A stretch of DNA of 46,681 nucleotides from Pseudoalteromonas sp. 3D05 (GTDB lineage: Bacteria; Pseudomonadota; Gammaproteobacteria; Enterobacterales; Alteromonadaceae), in contig NZ_PDUS01000010.1 in the NCBI RefSeq assembly GCF_002723455.1, positions 1 to 46,681 of the forward strand. The letters run 5' to 3'. Of this stretch, positions 27,610-37,834 are shown in pieces. A program made the translations under genes and the position numbers. A model generated the notes under the pieces. That model was given only the letters and a program-made list of their open reading frames with translations, was not told the origin of the DNA and did not search any database. Numbering within the stretch: the first letter of the stretch is position 1; each line of letters begins with the position of its first letter.

Positions 27610-30306
27610 TTATTCTTCTGGTGGGTTATCACCAGCGTCATCATTAACTGTTTCGACAACTTCTTCACTCTCGCCCTCGATAGCTATAAGCTCATCGATT
27701 TCGATCTCCTCGATACGTTGTAAACCAACTACTTGCTCTTCGTCAATAGTTCTTATCAAAATAACACCTTGGGTATTACGCCCAACGGTAGAAACTTCGT
27801 TTACACGTGTTCGAACAAGCGTACCACGATTAGAGATAATCATGATTTCGTCATTGTCATCAACTTGCACAGCACCGACAACTGCACCATTACGTTCGCT
27901 CACCTTAATCGATACAACACCTTGTGTTGCACGGCTCTTAGATGGGTAATCTTCAAGCTGGGTACGCTTGCCGTAACCATTTTCAGTCACAGTTAAGATA
28001 GCACCATCCGTTTTTGGTACGATTAATGATACAACACGTTGTCCGTCAGCCATCTTAATACCACGAACACCTGTTGCGGTACGACCCATTGGACGCACAC
28101 CTTTAAAGCGGATTTCTGGGTTACCATTCTCGTCAAGTACAGGGTTGCCGTTTTCATCAACAACAGCTGATTCTTCAGCTTCTTTAAAGCGAACAACTTT
28201 ACCCGCATCAGTGAAGAGCATGATCTCATTGCTACCATCTGTGATATCTACCCCAATGAGGCTATCGCCTTCATTTAGGTTTACAGCGATGATACCGCTT
28301 GCACGCTGACGACTGTATGCCGTAAGCGGAGTCTTCTTAACTGTACCAAATGCCGTAGCCATGAAGATGTATTTATCTTCTTCGTACTCTCGTACCGGCA
28401 AGATAGCGGTAATACGCTCATCAGCTTCAAGTGGCAGTAAGTTAACAATTGGCTTACCACGTGCCGCACGACTCGCTAGCGGTAATTGATACACTTTAAG
28501 CCAGTATAAACGCCCTGCCGTTGAGAAGCACAAAATAGTATCGTGAGTATTCGCAACTAATAAACGTTCAATGAAATCTTCATCTTTCATCTTCGTCGCA
28601 GATTTACCCTTACCACCACGTCGCTGCGCTTCGTAATCTGATAATGGTTGATACTTCACATACCCTTCGTGCGACAAGGTTACTACAACATCTTCTTCGT
28701 TGATCAAGTCTTCAAGGCTAATATCGTGTGCTGCAGCGTTAATTTCTGTTCGACGCTCATCACCGTATTGGTCTTTAATTTCAACCAACTCATCACGAAT
28801 AACTTCCATTAAACGCTCAGGCGATGCCAAGATATGTAATAACTCAGCAATTAAATCTAATAACGTTTGGTATTCGTTTAAGATTTTTTCATGTTCAAGA
28901 CCCGTTAGCTTGTGTAAGCGTAGATCTAGAATTGCTTGAGCTTGCTGCTCAGAAATATAATATTGACCATCACGAATACCCAAGTCGTCTGCTAACCAAT
29001 CAGGGCGTGCAACATTCGCTTCACCCGCTTTTTCAAGCATCGACTTAACATTACCCAATTCCCAAGGACGGGCTGTTAACGCCGCTTTCGCTTCAGCTGG
29101 TGTTGGTGATTTACGAATAAGCTCAATGATTGGGTCAATATTGGCAAGCGCGATAGCTAAACCTTCAAGCGTATGTGCGCGATCACGTGCTTTACGTAAA
29201 TCAAACACGGTACGGCGAGTTACGACTTCACGACGGTGAATGATAAACGCTTCAAGCATTTCTTTTAGATTAAAGCATTTAGGTTGGTTGTTAATCAAAG
29301 CAACCATATTCATACCAAACACAGTTTGTAATTGTGTTTGTGCATAAAGGTTATTCAGAATAACTTCGCCAACATCACCACGTTTGATCTCAATAACGAT
29401 ACGCATACCGTCTTTATCTGATTCATCACGTAATGCACTGATACCTTCGATTTTCTTATCTTTTACAAGTTCAGCGATTTTTTCAATCAAACGCGCTTTG
29501 TTTACTTGATAAGGAATCTCATGAACTATGATGGTCTCACGACCTGACTTTTCGTCTACTTCAATTTCAGCACGGGCACGGATATACACTTTACCGCGGC
29601 CGGTCAAATAAGCTTGTTCAATGCCTTTTTTACCGTTAATGATTGCCGCAGTTGGGAAATCAGGGCCAGGAATGTATTCAATGAGCTCATGAATAGTTAA
29701 ATCTGGGTTTTGGATTAAAGCTAAACAGCCATTAACTACCTCAGATAAATTATGTGGCGGTATGTTTGTTGCCATACCAACCGCAATACCTGACGAGCCA
29801 TTCACCAAAAGGTTAGGAACTTTCGTCGGTAACACGTCTGGGATTTGCTCAGTACCATCATAGTTAGGTACAAAATCAACCGTCTCTTTTTCAAGATCGG
29901 CTAATAATTCATGCGACATTTTTGCCATACGTACTTCGGTATAACGCATTGCAGCCGCAGAGTCACCATCAACAGAACCAAAGTTACCTTGGCCGTCTAC
30001 TAACATGTAACGTAAAGAGAATGGCTGGGCCATACGGACTATGGTGTCATAAACCGCACTGTCGCCATGGGGATGGTATTTACCAATTACGTCACCGACA
30101 ACACGTGCCGATTTTTTATATGGTTTATTCCAATCATTACTAAGCTCGTTCATTGCAAACAAAACGCGGCGGTGAACTGGTTTTAAACCATCACGCACGT
30201 CTGGCAATGCACGTCCAACAATTACGCTCATCGCGTAATCTAGGTAGGACGTTTTTAACTCGTCTTCAATATTGACTGGCAGAATTTCATTGGCGAGATC
30301 AGTCAT
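27610..30306 (-). CDS. gyrA: DNA gyrase subunit A
   Basis: Breakage-reunion subunit of gyrase, which introduces negative supercoils. The catalytic tyrosine is Y122 (AAMRYTE). The quinolone-resistance region reads [12 protein letters not shown] with S83 and D87, the sensitive type. The GyrA box is QRRGGKG (about 560), followed by a six-bladed C-terminal beta-pinwheel. Within it is an insertion with two DENGNP units (about 732-748), absent from E. coli GyrA as I recall it. The C-terminal tail is strongly acidic. Length is 898 aa against 875 in E. coli. Monocistronic. Confidence 0.98.
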   Translation of the reverse strand: MTDLANEILPVNIEDELKTSYLDYAMSVIVGRALPDVRDGLKPVHRRVLFAMNELSNDWNKPYKKSARVVGDVIGKYHPHGDSAVYDTIVRMAQPFSLRYMLVDGQGNFGSVDGDSAAAMRYTEVRMAKMSHELLADLEKETVDFVPNYDGTEQIPDVLPTKVPNLLVNGSSGIAVGMATNIPPHNLSEVVNGCLALIQNPDLTIHELIEYIPGPDFPTAAIINGKKGIEQAYLTGRGKVYIRARAEIEVDEKSGRETIIVHEIPYQVNKARLIEKIAELVKDKKIEGISALRDESDKDGMRIVIEIKRGDVGEVILNNLYAQTQLQTVFGMNMVALINNQPKCFNLKEMLEAFIIHRREVVTRRTVFDLRKARDRAHTLEGLAIALANIDPIIELIRKSPTPAEAKAALTARPWELGNVKSMLEKAGEANVARPDWLADDLGIRDGQYYISEQQAQAILDLRLHKLTGLEHEKILNEYQTLLDLIAELLHILASPERLMEVIRDELVEIKDQYGDERRTEINAAAHDISLEDLINEEDVVVTLSHEGYVKYQPLSDYEAQRRGGKGKSATKMKDEDFIERLLVANTHDTILCFSTAGRLYWLKVYQLPLASRAARGKPIVNLLPLEADERITAILPVREYEEDKYIFMATAFGTVKKTPLTAYSRQRASGIIAVNLNEGDSLIGVDITDGSNEIMLFTDAGKVVRFKEAEESAVVDENGNPVLDENGNPEIRFKGVRPMGRTATGVRGIKMADGQRVVSLIVPKTDGAILTVTENGYGKRTQLEDYPSKSRATQGVVSIKVSERNGAVVGAVQVDDNDEIMIISNRGTLVRTRVNEVSTVGRNTQGVILIRTIDEEQVVGLQRIEEIEIDELIAIEGESEEVVETVNDDAGDNPPEE

Positions 30307-30494
30307 TTGATATCACATTCCTTCAGTATTAACTCTTAACGTACCATTTTAATGGTCTTCAGAGTATTTGTTGTTATTAAACGTATTCTAATAGACCATG
30401 CTATCACAATTAATTTAGATTTACAGGCGCTAAATCTTTGCGATTTATTAATTTAGCCCTATATAATGGCCTCAGATTGACGAGGAAGTATTTT

Positions 30495-31205
30495 ATGACC
30501 GAACATCAAAATGTAGATAGTGCAGAAATTGCAAAGTTTGAAGCCATTGCCGAAAGGTGGTGGGATTTAGAGGGTGAATTTAAGCCTCTTCACGAGATAA
30601 ATCCATTAAGATTAGATTTTATCACCAACAAAACACAAGGCTTATTTGATAAGGAAGTGCTTGATGTAGGCTGCGGCGGCGGTATTTTAACCGAAAGTAT
30701 GGCTCGAATGGGTGCCAAAGCAACAGGCATTGATATGGGCCAAGAGCCTCTTACAGTGGCAAAACTTCATAGTTTAGAAACGGGTGTGGATGTAGATTAC
30801 ATAAAAGTACCTGCAGAAGAGTATGCCCAAGCTAACCCTGCTCGCTTTGACGTAATTACCTGTATGGAAATGTTAGAACACGTACCCGACCCTGCTTCTA
30901 TTATTCATGCGGTAGCTGCGCTTGCAAAACCTGGCGCAGACGTGTTTTTCTCGACCTTAAATAAAACCCCAAAAGCGTATTTATTTGCCATTGTAGGCGC
31001 TGAAAAACTTCTAAAAATGGTACCTGAAGGCACGCATGATCATAAAAAGTTTATTAAACCTGCGCAACTGATTGCTTGGGCTGAACAAGCAGGTTTAAAA
31101 GTAAGAGCCAGTACTGGCCTTAACTATAATCCGTTATCTAAACAATACACACTCAATACAGACGTTAGCGTTAATTATATTCTCCATTTTGAGAAGCTCG
31201 CATAA
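30495..31205 (+). CDS. ubiG: Ubiquinone biosynthesis O-methyltransferase UbiG
   Basis: SAM-dependent methyltransferase performing both O-methylations in ubiquinone synthesis. The SAM motif DVGCGGG lies at 57-63 ([20 protein letters not shown]), with [11 protein letters not shown] further on as post-motif I/II. The N-terminal [18 protein letters not shown] is typical of UbiG. I trimmed 19 residues from the longest frame because GAGGAAG lies 7 nt before this ATG. Length of 236 aa is near E. coli (240). Its stop overlaps the start of the next gene. Confidence 0.96.
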   Translation: MTEHQNVDSAEIAKFEAIAERWWDLEGEFKPLHEINPLRLDFITNKTQGLFDKEVLDVGCGGGILTESMARMGAKATGIDMGQEPLTVAKLHSLETGVDVDYIKVPAEEYAQANPARFDVITCMEMLEHVPDPASIIHAVAALAKPGADVFFSTLNKTPKAYLFAIVGAEKLLKMVPEGTHDHKKFIKPAQLIAWAEQAGLKVRASTGLNYNPLSKQYTLNTDVSVNYILHFEKLA

Positions 31206-31888
31206 TGAGCAGTTCAAACAATTTGATTCACGATATGGATTATGACGCCTTTATTTTTGACTTAGATGGTACGTTACTCGATACCGCCGACGATTTAGGC
31301 GCAGCACTAAACACCGTGTTAGTGTCGCAAAACTTACCAACAGTCAGTGCTGATATATACCGCCCTGCCGCTTCTAACGGCGCAGTTGCGTTATTGCAAG
31401 CTGGGTTTGGTGATCTTTGGCTTAATCAAAAAGACCAAAACGCGCTTCGCCAACAACTACTCACCGCTTACAGTGATAACATCGCTGTTCATAGCCGCTG
31501 TTTTGATGGTGTTGCGCAACTATTATTGGCACTTGAAAAGAAAAATATAAAATGGGGGATAATGACTAACAAGCCCAGCTTCTTAACGATCCCACTGATC
31601 TCGCAGATCAAAACGCTACACAATGCACAAGCTGTTGTCAGTGGTGACACCCTTGAGGTAGCAAAACCCTCACCTTTACCTTTATTACACACAGCCGAAT
31701 TATTAGCAGTAGATCCAAGGCGTTGTTTATATATAGGTGATGCCGAGCGTGATATTCAAGCTGCAAAGGCCGCTGGTATGCGCAGCGCAACAGCACTGTG
31801 GGGCTATGTACCTAGTGAGTCAGACGCATTAGATTGGAATGCTGATTTTAATTGGCAAAGTCCAATTGATGGATTTAACCACATATAG
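31205..31888 (+). CDS. gph: HAD-family phosphoglycolate phosphatase
   Basis: Haloacid dehalogenase phosphatase, probably removing 2-phosphoglycolate formed in DNA repair. The nucleophile and acid are D19 and D21 in FDLDGTLLDTADD; motif II is MTNKPSF, and motif III/IV is KPSPLPLL...YIGDAERDIQAAKAAGM. The cap domain is alpha-helical, as in Gph. The start overlaps the ubiG stop (TAATG). A neighbouring ubiG-gph pair is common in gammaproteobacteria; some of these proteins are called MupP or YfbT-like, so the substrate is not certain. Confidence 0.88.
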   Translation: MSSSNNLIHDMDYDAFIFDLDGTLLDTADDLGAALNTVLVSQNLPTVSADIYRPAASNGAVALLQAGFGDLWLNQKDQNALRQQLLTAYSDNIAVHSRCFDGVAQLLLALEKKNIKWGIMTNKPSFLTIPLISQIKTLHNAQAVVSGDTLEVAKPSPLPLLHTAELLAVDPRRCLYIGDAERDIQAAKAAGMRSATALWGYVPSESDALDWNADFNWQSPIDGFNHI

Positions 31889-31955
31889 TGTATTATTAAT
31901 ATTAAAACACTACATATTGTGATTAGGCTAATTTTAACTCAAACTATGATGATAA

Positions 31956-32016
31956 AAAAAGCAGCCTAAATTTATTTTTAAAATGACTAAATTTAGTCGA
32001 TCTTGAGTTGCTTTTT
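31956..32016 (+). terminator. Weak composite terminator after gph
   Basis: AAAAAGCA and TGCTTTTT can pair around an inner palindromic hairpin, ending in five T. The long loop makes this weaker than a normal intrinsic terminator. Confidence 0.35.
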
Positions 32017-32071
32017 ATAAATTTCATTTTAATCAAAAGGTCAAAGGTTAATGGCTACTAACACAATCGCG

Positions 32072-32091
32072 TTATCCCAAACTTATCCACA
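32072..32091 (+). promoter_or_regulatory. Two DnaA-box-like sites upstream of nrdAB
   Basis: TTATCCCAA (32072-32080) is followed by the perfect consensus TTATCCACA (32083-32091), same orientation, 11 bp from start to start, about one helix turn. The E. coli nrdAB promoter also has DnaA boxes that tie dNTP supply to the cell cycle. Confidence 0.75.
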
Positions 32092-32130
32092 AAGGGGCCC
32101 GTTTATGCCCCTTGCAAATGATCGCAGACC

Positions 32131-32175
32131 ACACTATCTTGTGATCTAGAATTTGAAGAGCACCAGATATTGTGG
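32131..32175 (+). promoter_or_regulatory. Pair of NrdR-box-like sites
   Basis: ACACTATCTTGTGAT (32131-32145) and CACCAGATATTGTGG (32161-32175) share the ACAC/C...TTGTG pattern of NrdR boxes. Their TTGTG cores are 31 bp apart, close to three helical turns, as is usual for paired NrdR sites. They lie about 95-135 bp before the nrdA start codon. NrdR represses ribonucleotide reductase genes when dATP is high. Confidence 0.75.
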
Positions 32176-32267
32176 CTAAATGTTATTCAATTAAATTCGA
32201 TTTTAACCCTAATAAATAGAATAATAATTTTCTAAGACTATATTTCCCAAGGAATACAGGCAAAACT

Positions 32268-34553
32268 ATGAACCAACAGCTATCTGTAAGCAAACGTGAC
32301 GGCCGTAAAGAGTCACTTGATTTAGATAAGATCCATCGCGTCATTGCTTGGGCCGCCGAAGGTCTGAATAATGTGTCTGTCTCGCAAGTTGAATTGAAAT
32401 CTCACATTCAATTTTATGATGGTATTCGTACTGAAGACATTCACGAAACAATCATCAAAGCAGCTGCAGACCAAATTTCAAAAGACAGTCCTGATTATCA
32501 ATACTTAGCGGCTCGTTTAGCTGTATTCCACCTACGTAAAAAAGCGTATGGTCAATTTGAGCCCCCTCGCCTTTATGACCAAATAACAAAACTAGTAGAA
32601 GATAAACGTTACGATGCACATCTGCTAGTCGACTACACGGAACAAGAAATTGATGAGCTTGATAACTACCTTGATCATAGCCGAGACCTAAACTTCAGTT
32701 ATGCTGCTGTAAAACAGCTTGAAGGTAAGTATTTAGTTCAAAACCGTGTAACTGGTGAAATCTATGAAAGTGCACAGTTTTTATATATCCTTGTGGCTGC
32801 AAGCTTGTTCTCAGATTACCCTAAAGAAACGCGTTTAGATTACGTTAAACGCTTTTATGACGCCGTATCGCAATTTAAAATTTCTTTGCCTACACCTATT
32901 ATGGCAGGTGTGCGTACACCAACACGTCAGTTTAGCTCGTGCGTGTTAATTGAGTGTGGCGATAGCCTTGATTCAATCAATGCAACATCCTCTGCCATTG
33001 TTAAGTACGTTTCACAACGTGCTGGTATTGGTATTAATGCCGGTCGTATCCGCGCATTGGGAAGCCCTATTCGCAATGGCGAAGCGTATCACACAGGATG
33101 TATCCCATTTTATAAACACTTCCAAACAGCTGTTAAAAGTTGTTCGCAAGGCGGTGTTCGTGGTGGCGCAGCAACGTTATTCTACCCACTATGGCATTTA
33201 GAAGTTGAAAACTTACTCGTGCTTAAAAATAACCGTGGTGTTGATGACAACCGTGTTCGTCACTTAGATTACGGTGTGCAATTTAATAAGTTAATGTATT
33301 CGCGTTTAATAAAAGACGACTACATTACATTATTTAGCCCATCAGATGTACCAGGTCTATACGATGCTTTCTTTGAAGACCAAGATGAATTTGATAAATT
33401 ATATGTTCAATATGAGCAAGACGAATCAATTCGTAAAAAGCGTATTAAAGCAATTGAGCTGTTTTCTATGTTTGCACAAGAACGTGCAAGCACAGGCCGC
33501 ATTTATTTACAAAATGTAGATCACTGTAATACTCACAGCCCGTTTATTTCAAAAGTTGCCCCAATCCGTCAATCTAACTTATGTTTAGAAATTGCATTGC
33601 CAACTAAGCCATTGAATAACGTAAATGATGAAGAAGGCGAAATCGCTTTATGTACATTATCAGCGTTTAACTTAGGGGCAATTAAGTCACTTGATGAGTT
33701 AGAAGAGCTTGCTGAGCTAGCCGTACGTGCACTTGATAACTTACTTGACTTCCAAGACTACCCAGTTCCAGCAGCTAAAAATGCAACTATGGGACGTCGA
33801 ACGCTTGGTATAGGTGTTATCAACTACGCATACTACCTAGCTAAAAATGGTAAGCGTTATTCTGATGGCAGCGCAAATGCACTGACCCACAAGACATTTG
33901 AAGCAATTCAGTATTACCTTATGAAAGCATCAAATGAATTAGCAAAAGAACGCGGTGCTTGCCCTAAGTTCAATGAAACAACATATTCTCAAGGCATAAT
34001 GCCAACAGATACATACAAAACTGACCTTGATAAAATTTGTGATGAACCACTTCACTTGGATTGGGATACATTGCGTGCAAGCATTAAAGAGCACGGTATG
34101 CGTAACTCAACATTATCAGCATTGATGCCATCAGAGACATCATCGCAGATTTCAAATGCAACAAACGGTATTGAACCACCTCGTGGCCACATCAGCGTTA
34201 AAGCCAGTAAAGATGGTATCTTGAAACAGGTTGTTCCTGAGTATGACCGTCTTAAAGACAGCTATGAGTTGTTATGGGATATCCCATCGAACCAAGGTTA
34301 TTTGCAATTAGTGGGTATTATGCAAAAGTTTGTTGATCAAACGATCTCTGCTAACACTAATTATGATCCAAACAAGTTCGAAGGCGGTAAAGTACCTATG
34401 AAGGTGTTACTGCAAGACTTACTTGCAGCTTATAAGCTGGGTGTTAAAACCTTGTATTACCATAATACTCGCGATGGCGCATCAGATTCACAAGATGATA
34501 CAGCTGTTCAACCGGAAGATGATGATTGCGCAGGCGGCGCATGTAAAATTTAA
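32268..34553 (+). CDS. nrdA: Ribonucleotide reductase class Ia, alpha subunit
   Basis: Large subunit that reduces ribonucleoside diphosphates. The ATP-cone allosteric domain covers about 4-95 (LSVSKRDGRKESLDLDKIHR). C225 in FSSCVLIE, the NLCLEI block near 437-442 and CTLSAFNLG near 462 match the active-site cysteines and N/E residues of E. coli NrdA. The C-terminal CAGGACKI carries the shuttle cysteine pair. Length is 761 aa, identical to E. coli. First gene of nrdA-nrdB-yfaE with DnaA and NrdR-like control sites upstream. Confidence 0.98.
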   Translation: MNQQLSVSKRDGRKESLDLDKIHRVIAWAAEGLNNVSVSQVELKSHIQFYDGIRTEDIHETIIKAAADQISKDSPDYQYLAARLAVFHLRKKAYGQFEPPRLYDQITKLVEDKRYDAHLLVDYTEQEIDELDNYLDHSRDLNFSYAAVKQLEGKYLVQNRVTGEIYESAQFLYILVAASLFSDYPKETRLDYVKRFYDAVSQFKISLPTPIMAGVRTPTRQFSSCVLIECGDSLDSINATSSAIVKYVSQRAGIGINAGRIRALGSPIRNGEAYHTGCIPFYKHFQTAVKSCSQGGVRGGAATLFYPLWHLEVENLLVLKNNRGVDDNRVRHLDYGVQFNKLMYSRLIKDDYITLFSPSDVPGLYDAFFEDQDEFDKLYVQYEQDESIRKKRIKAIELFSMFAQERASTGRIYLQNVDHCNTHSPFISKVAPIRQSNLCLEIALPTKPLNNVNDEEGEIALCTLSAFNLGAIKSLDELEELAELAVRALDNLLDFQDYPVPAAKNATMGRRTLGIGVINYAYYLAKNGKRYSDGSANALTHKTFEAIQYYLMKASNELAKERGACPKFNETTYSQGIMPTDTYKTDLDKICDEPLHLDWDTLRASIKEHGMRNSTLSALMPSETSSQISNATNGIEPPRGHISVKASKDGILKQVVPEYDRLKDSYELLWDIPSNQGYLQLVGIMQKFVDQTISANTNYDPNKFEGGKVPMKVLLQDLLAAYKLGVKTLYYHNTRDGASDSQDDTAVQPEDDDCAGGACKI

Positions 34554-34577
34554 GCACTGTTTTTAAAATATATTCAT

Positions 34578-34596
34578 AGCGGGCTTTGTGCCCGCT
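34578..34596 (+). promoter_or_regulatory. Intercistronic hairpin between nrdA and nrdB
   Basis: AGCGGGC and GCCCGCT with a TTTGT loop lie 24 bp after the nrdA stop and 28 bp before the nrdB start. Only short, interrupted T follows. It may stabilise nrdA mRNA or partly attenuate transcription, altering the ratio of subunits. Confidence 0.55.
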
Positions 34597-34624
34597 TTGC
34601 CCTGTTAGTTTTTTGAGTGATCCT

Positions 34625-35755
34625 ATGTCTTATACTACTTTTAGCCGAAACCATAATAACCAATTACAAGAACCGATGTTTTTCGGCCAAACAGTGAACG
34701 TTTCTCGTTATGACCAACAAAAATACCCGATTTTTGAAAAATTAATCGAAAAACAATTGTCTTTCTTTTGGCGCCCGGAAGAAGTCGATGTTAGTAAAGA
34801 CCGCCTAGATTTCCAAGCACTGCCAGAGCATGAAAAACATATATTTTTGAGCAATCTTAAGTACCAAACACTGCTTGATAGTGTTCAGGGTCGCTCACCA
34901 AATGTTGCTTTGCTGCCAATTGTCTCAATCCCAGAGCTTGAAACGTGGATTGAAACGTGGGCATTCAGTGAAACTATTCACAGTCGCTCATACACACACA
35001 TTATCCGTAATGTTACTCAGTCACCAGAACTGATTTTTGATGATATTGTAAGTAACGACAAAATCAGTGAACGAGCTGATGCCGTGACTAAATATTACGA
35101 TGAGCTGATCAATAAAGTAGCCATCTACAATTTATATGGTGAAGGTAAACATGAGCTTAACGGTGAGACCGTTAATATTAGCTTGTTTGAATTAAAAAAA
35201 TTACTTTATCTGGCCATGATGTCTGTAAATATCCTAGAAGCAATTCGCTTTTATGTTAGTTTCGCATGTTCTTTTGCATTTGCAGAGCGTGAACTTATGG
35301 AAGGCAACGCAAAAATCATTAAACTCATTGCCCGCGATGAAGCACTTCACTTATCAGGTACTCAGCATATTTTAAATATTATGCAAGATGGCAAAGATGA
35401 CCCTGAGATGGCTATTGTTGCAGCGCAGTGTAAAGACGAAGCGATTAAAATGTTCGTTGATGCTGCAGAGCAAGAAAAAGAATGGGCAGAATATTTATTC
35501 AAAGATGGTTCAATGATTGGCCTAAATAAAGATATTCTTTGTCAATATGTTGAATACATTACAAATGCACGCATGAGTGCAGTAGGACTTCCTACCCAGT
35601 TTGAAAATAATAGTAACCCAATTCCATGGATAAGCTCTTGGTTGGTATCAGATAACGTACAAGTAGCCCCGCAAGAAGCTGAGATTAGCTCATACCTTGT
35701 GGGCCAAATTGACTCGCAAGTTGATGCCTCTGACTTTGGTGATTTTGATCTGTAA
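34625..35755 (+). CDS. nrdB: Ribonucleotide reductase class Ia, beta subunit
   Basis: Small subunit holding the diiron-tyrosyl radical cofactor. The radical tyrosine is Y123 in [11 protein letters not shown], with iron ligands D85 (LLDS), E and H in the SETIHS segment, and the EGNAK...ARDEALH pair near 205-242. Length (376 aa) equals E. coli NrdB. The frame extends upstream by a TTG start, but the chosen ATG gives MSYTTFS, as in E. coli MAYTTFS. Its stop overlaps the yfaE start (TAATG). Confidence 0.98.
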   Translation: MSYTTFSRNHNNQLQEPMFFGQTVNVSRYDQQKYPIFEKLIEKQLSFFWRPEEVDVSKDRLDFQALPEHEKHIFLSNLKYQTLLDSVQGRSPNVALLPIVSIPELETWIETWAFSETIHSRSYTHIIRNVTQSPELIFDDIVSNDKISERADAVTKYYDELINKVAIYNLYGEGKHELNGETVNISLFELKKLLYLAMMSVNILEAIRFYVSFACSFAFAERELMEGNAKIIKLIARDEALHLSGTQHILNIMQDGKDDPEMAIVAAQCKDEAIKMFVDAAEQEKEWAEYLFKDGSMIGLNKDILCQYVEYITNARMSAVGLPTQFENNSNPIPWISSWLVSDNVQVAPQEAEISSYLVGQIDSQVDASDFGDFDL

Positions 35756-36027
35756 TGTCTGATAGTAAAACTGTAAGGATCACCCTTACAGATAGTGGCC
35801 AGGATCTAACCTTTGATTCTGGCTGCCCTTCTCTTTTGGCTTGTCTTGAACACAACAAACTAACGGTTTCATATCAATGTCGTGAAGGATATTGTGGTGC
35901 GTGTAGAGTTAAGTTAACCAAAGGCAGCATCATATATAATCAAGAGCCTCTGGCGTTCGTTCGAGAAGGCGAAGTACTGCTGTGTTGTTGTAAACCTGAT
36001 GGTGACGTGTCTATAACTTTAGATTAG
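35755..36027 (+). CDS. yfaE: 2Fe-2S ferredoxin YfaE, NrdB cofactor maintenance
   Basis: Plant-type ferredoxin that delivers electrons to regenerate the NrdB diferric-tyrosyl cofactor. C42, C47 and C50 in QCREGYCGACRVKL plus a cysteine in LLCCCKPDG (77-79) form the cluster site. The 90-aa length suits the family (E. coli YfaE 84 aa). The TAATG overlap with nrdB ensures coupled synthesis. Confidence 0.95.
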   Translation: MSDSKTVRITLTDSGQDLTFDSGCPSLLACLEHNKLTVSYQCREGYCGACRVKLTKGSIIYNQEPLAFVREGEVLLCCCKPDGDVSITLD

Positions 36028-36052
36028 TCACTAGATGGCAAAAACCTGCACG

Positions 36053-37074
36053 TTACACACCACATACTTTGTTTTTACCACTGGTCTTTGCTAAATAGAG
36101 GTTTTCATCAGCCTGTTTTATTGCTGAATCAATGCTGTCACTGTGACTTATTTCACTCACACCAACGCTAACAAATAAAGTAAAGCTCTGCTCATTTATA
36201 TGAACGGGATGTCTTAATAAGTCTTGTTGAATTTGCTTTGCTAACACAATTGCATCATCAGCTTTTGTTTGCGGTAATACACATAAAAACTCTTCCCCCC
36301 CCAGCGGCAAAATATGTCGTTTTCTGTAGAAAAACGCCTGAAGGTATCTGCTAAATGAATGAGCGCACAATCGCCTACTTGATGGCCAAATTGATCATTA
36401 ATTTTTTTAAAGTCATCTACATCAATAATCATAATAGACAGTGATGTATTTGATTTATCACTCAACGATTTTTCATCGTATAAACGTTCAACGGTATATC
36501 GTCTATTCGGTAAATTAGTTAACGGATCGGTTGTGGCTAATATTTCATTGTTCTTGGCTAATTGAATTAATTTTTGGCTATAGCTTTCACGAAAATATTC
36601 ATAGAAGCCACTTAACAATGCAACAATAATAAACGATAAAACAATGCGTAATAGCAAATGCTCTGAGTCATAGACATGGCCATCGAAGTACTCCGCGAAA
36701 ACAAACGTAATAATAACAGCAAAAATAAAAAGCGAAATATCGACAATGCCTTTGCGTAAACCACGAATGAAGAATGTAACAGGTGAGACAATATAGATCC
36801 AAATAGGCCCCGTGCCGTGACTGCCTCCTGTAAAAACCAAAAACAACATTAATGCATAAAGTGTATATAAAACAACCCAACCCCCAACATAATCTTGGCG
36901 CTTAATAAAACAAGGTGAGATAAACAACATTGAAGATGTTAATAAGGCAATGAATAACAGCGTGTCATTATCGGCAAAAGCGAAGCAAGCCATAATAAGT
37001 GTGGTAATTGAGCCAATAAATGCGAAAGAGCGAACTATCAGCTTTCGTTCATTTTTGTCTGAATAATTTATCAT
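36053..37074 (-). pseudogene. Diguanylate cyclase broken by a frameshift at its GGEEF motif
   Basis: An N-terminal block of about six hydrophobic segments (about 10-165) leads into a GGDEF domain (TDPLTNLPNRR at about 187, then MIIDVDDFKKINDQFGH, DIFCRWGG). The frame breaks in a run of eight G (minus strand; C at 36295-36302). With nine G the protein would read CRWGGEEFLCVLP and continue to KTSGKNKVCGV, giving about 340 aa. As it stands, the first frame ends 12 residues after RWGGKSF. So the break hits exactly the catalytic motif. It may be a real null, a phase-variable ON/OFF tract, or a sequencing error in a homopolymer. No RxxD inhibitory site is seen before GGEEF (TEND instead). It would make cyclic di-GMP if in frame. 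Confidence 0.85.
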
Positions 37075-37166
37075 TTATTGATTTTGCTATCCTCAGAATC
37101 ACGCCTTCAAGTTTTAATATGATTTCTTGTGGTAACTATAGACAATTAATTACCATCAATGACGAT

Positions 37167-37688
37167 TTAATGCCAGTTAAATTGCTTGGTGTAGTAGTAA
37201 TTAGCTTGATCACTAATGCTGACACTATGGTGGTCAATAGTGATATCCCACTCTAGGTTACGTGTTAAATGCTGTTTGATTTGATCAATAAACTGACTAT
37301 CAATTTCAATCAAGTGATTATTTGGCAAGCGTGATAACTGTGGCCTTGCCTGATCTAACCACTGACTGTGTGCCTTCGTTAAAATAATAAATTCATCAAC
37401 AAGTTTTGCGACCTTAAGTAGGCGTTTTAAATCAGGCTCATCCACACTTAACCATTTAGTGTAGTGTTCATCAAAGGCTTTGATAGACACATCAGGCAAA
37501 TTTTTGTCCGTGTTTAGTTGCGCTGAACTGTCATATGACAAAAAACTGTAACCCAATAGCTTTAGAATAAAATGATCAAGCGTTTCGTTTTTCGTCAGTG
37601 ATGTGGTAAACACTTCTTTGTGATTACGTTGCTGGCGTAGATCAGCAATGGTAAAACGAGCTTTAAAAATTCGGCTTTTGTCAGTCAT
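37167..37688 (-). CDS. YaeQ family protein
   Basis: Soluble protein of 173 aa resembling E. coli YaeQ, a PD-(D/E)XK-like fold of uncertain function (early work linked YaeQ to RfaH complementation, which was later questioned). Recognisable blocks are IFKARFTIADLRQQ (early beta strand), ETLDHFILKLLGYSFL, DVSIKAFDEHYTKWLSVDEPDLKRL and a C-terminal VSISDQANYYYTKQFNW. GGAG lies 8 nt before the chosen ATG and only 2 nt before an earlier one. Monocistronic. Confidence 0.85.
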   Translation of the reverse strand: MTDKSRIFKARFTIADLRQQRNHKEVFTTSLTKNETLDHFILKLLGYSFLSYDSSAQLNTDKNLPDVSIKAFDEHYTKWLSVDEPDLKRLLKVAKLVDEFIILTKAHSQWLDQARPQLSRLPNNHLIEIDSQFIDQIKQHLTRNLEWDITIDHHSVSISDQANYYYTKQFNWH

Positions 37689-37753
37689 TTTCATGACTCC
37701 GGCGATAAACGAATAATAAGTATAGTTGAGAATGAATAAACTCGCACATTAAA

Positions 37754-37766
37754 GTTATGGTATAAC
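37754..37766 (+). promoter_or_regulatory. Zur-like box upstream of the TonB receptor gene
   Basis: GTTAT-GGT-ATAAC, inside AAAGTTATGGTATAACATT, fits the palindromic gammaproteobacterial Zur operator (core GTTATANNATAAC, from memory). It lies about 70 bp before the start codon. A histidine-rich receptor behind it supports zinc control. Confidence 0.65.
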
Positions 37767-37834
37767 ATTATTGAAAACTGCATGCGATGATGTTACATTA
37801 TATCACAACATATAAATCAACTGATGTAGTCATT

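Larger units (their letters stand above)
31889..32267 (+). other. gph-nrdA intergenic region (nrd leader)
   Basis: It holds, left to right, a possible structured 3' end of gph (AAAAAGCA and TGCTTTTT flanking the 14-bp palindrome GACTAAATTTAGTC at 31985-31998), two DnaA-box-like sites, a 7-bp hairpin (32092-32113), and two NrdR-box-like sites, then about 90 bp of AT-rich leader. A 32-codon frame (32051-32149) with AAAGG upstream overlaps the DnaA boxes and first NrdR site. Confidence 0.65.
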
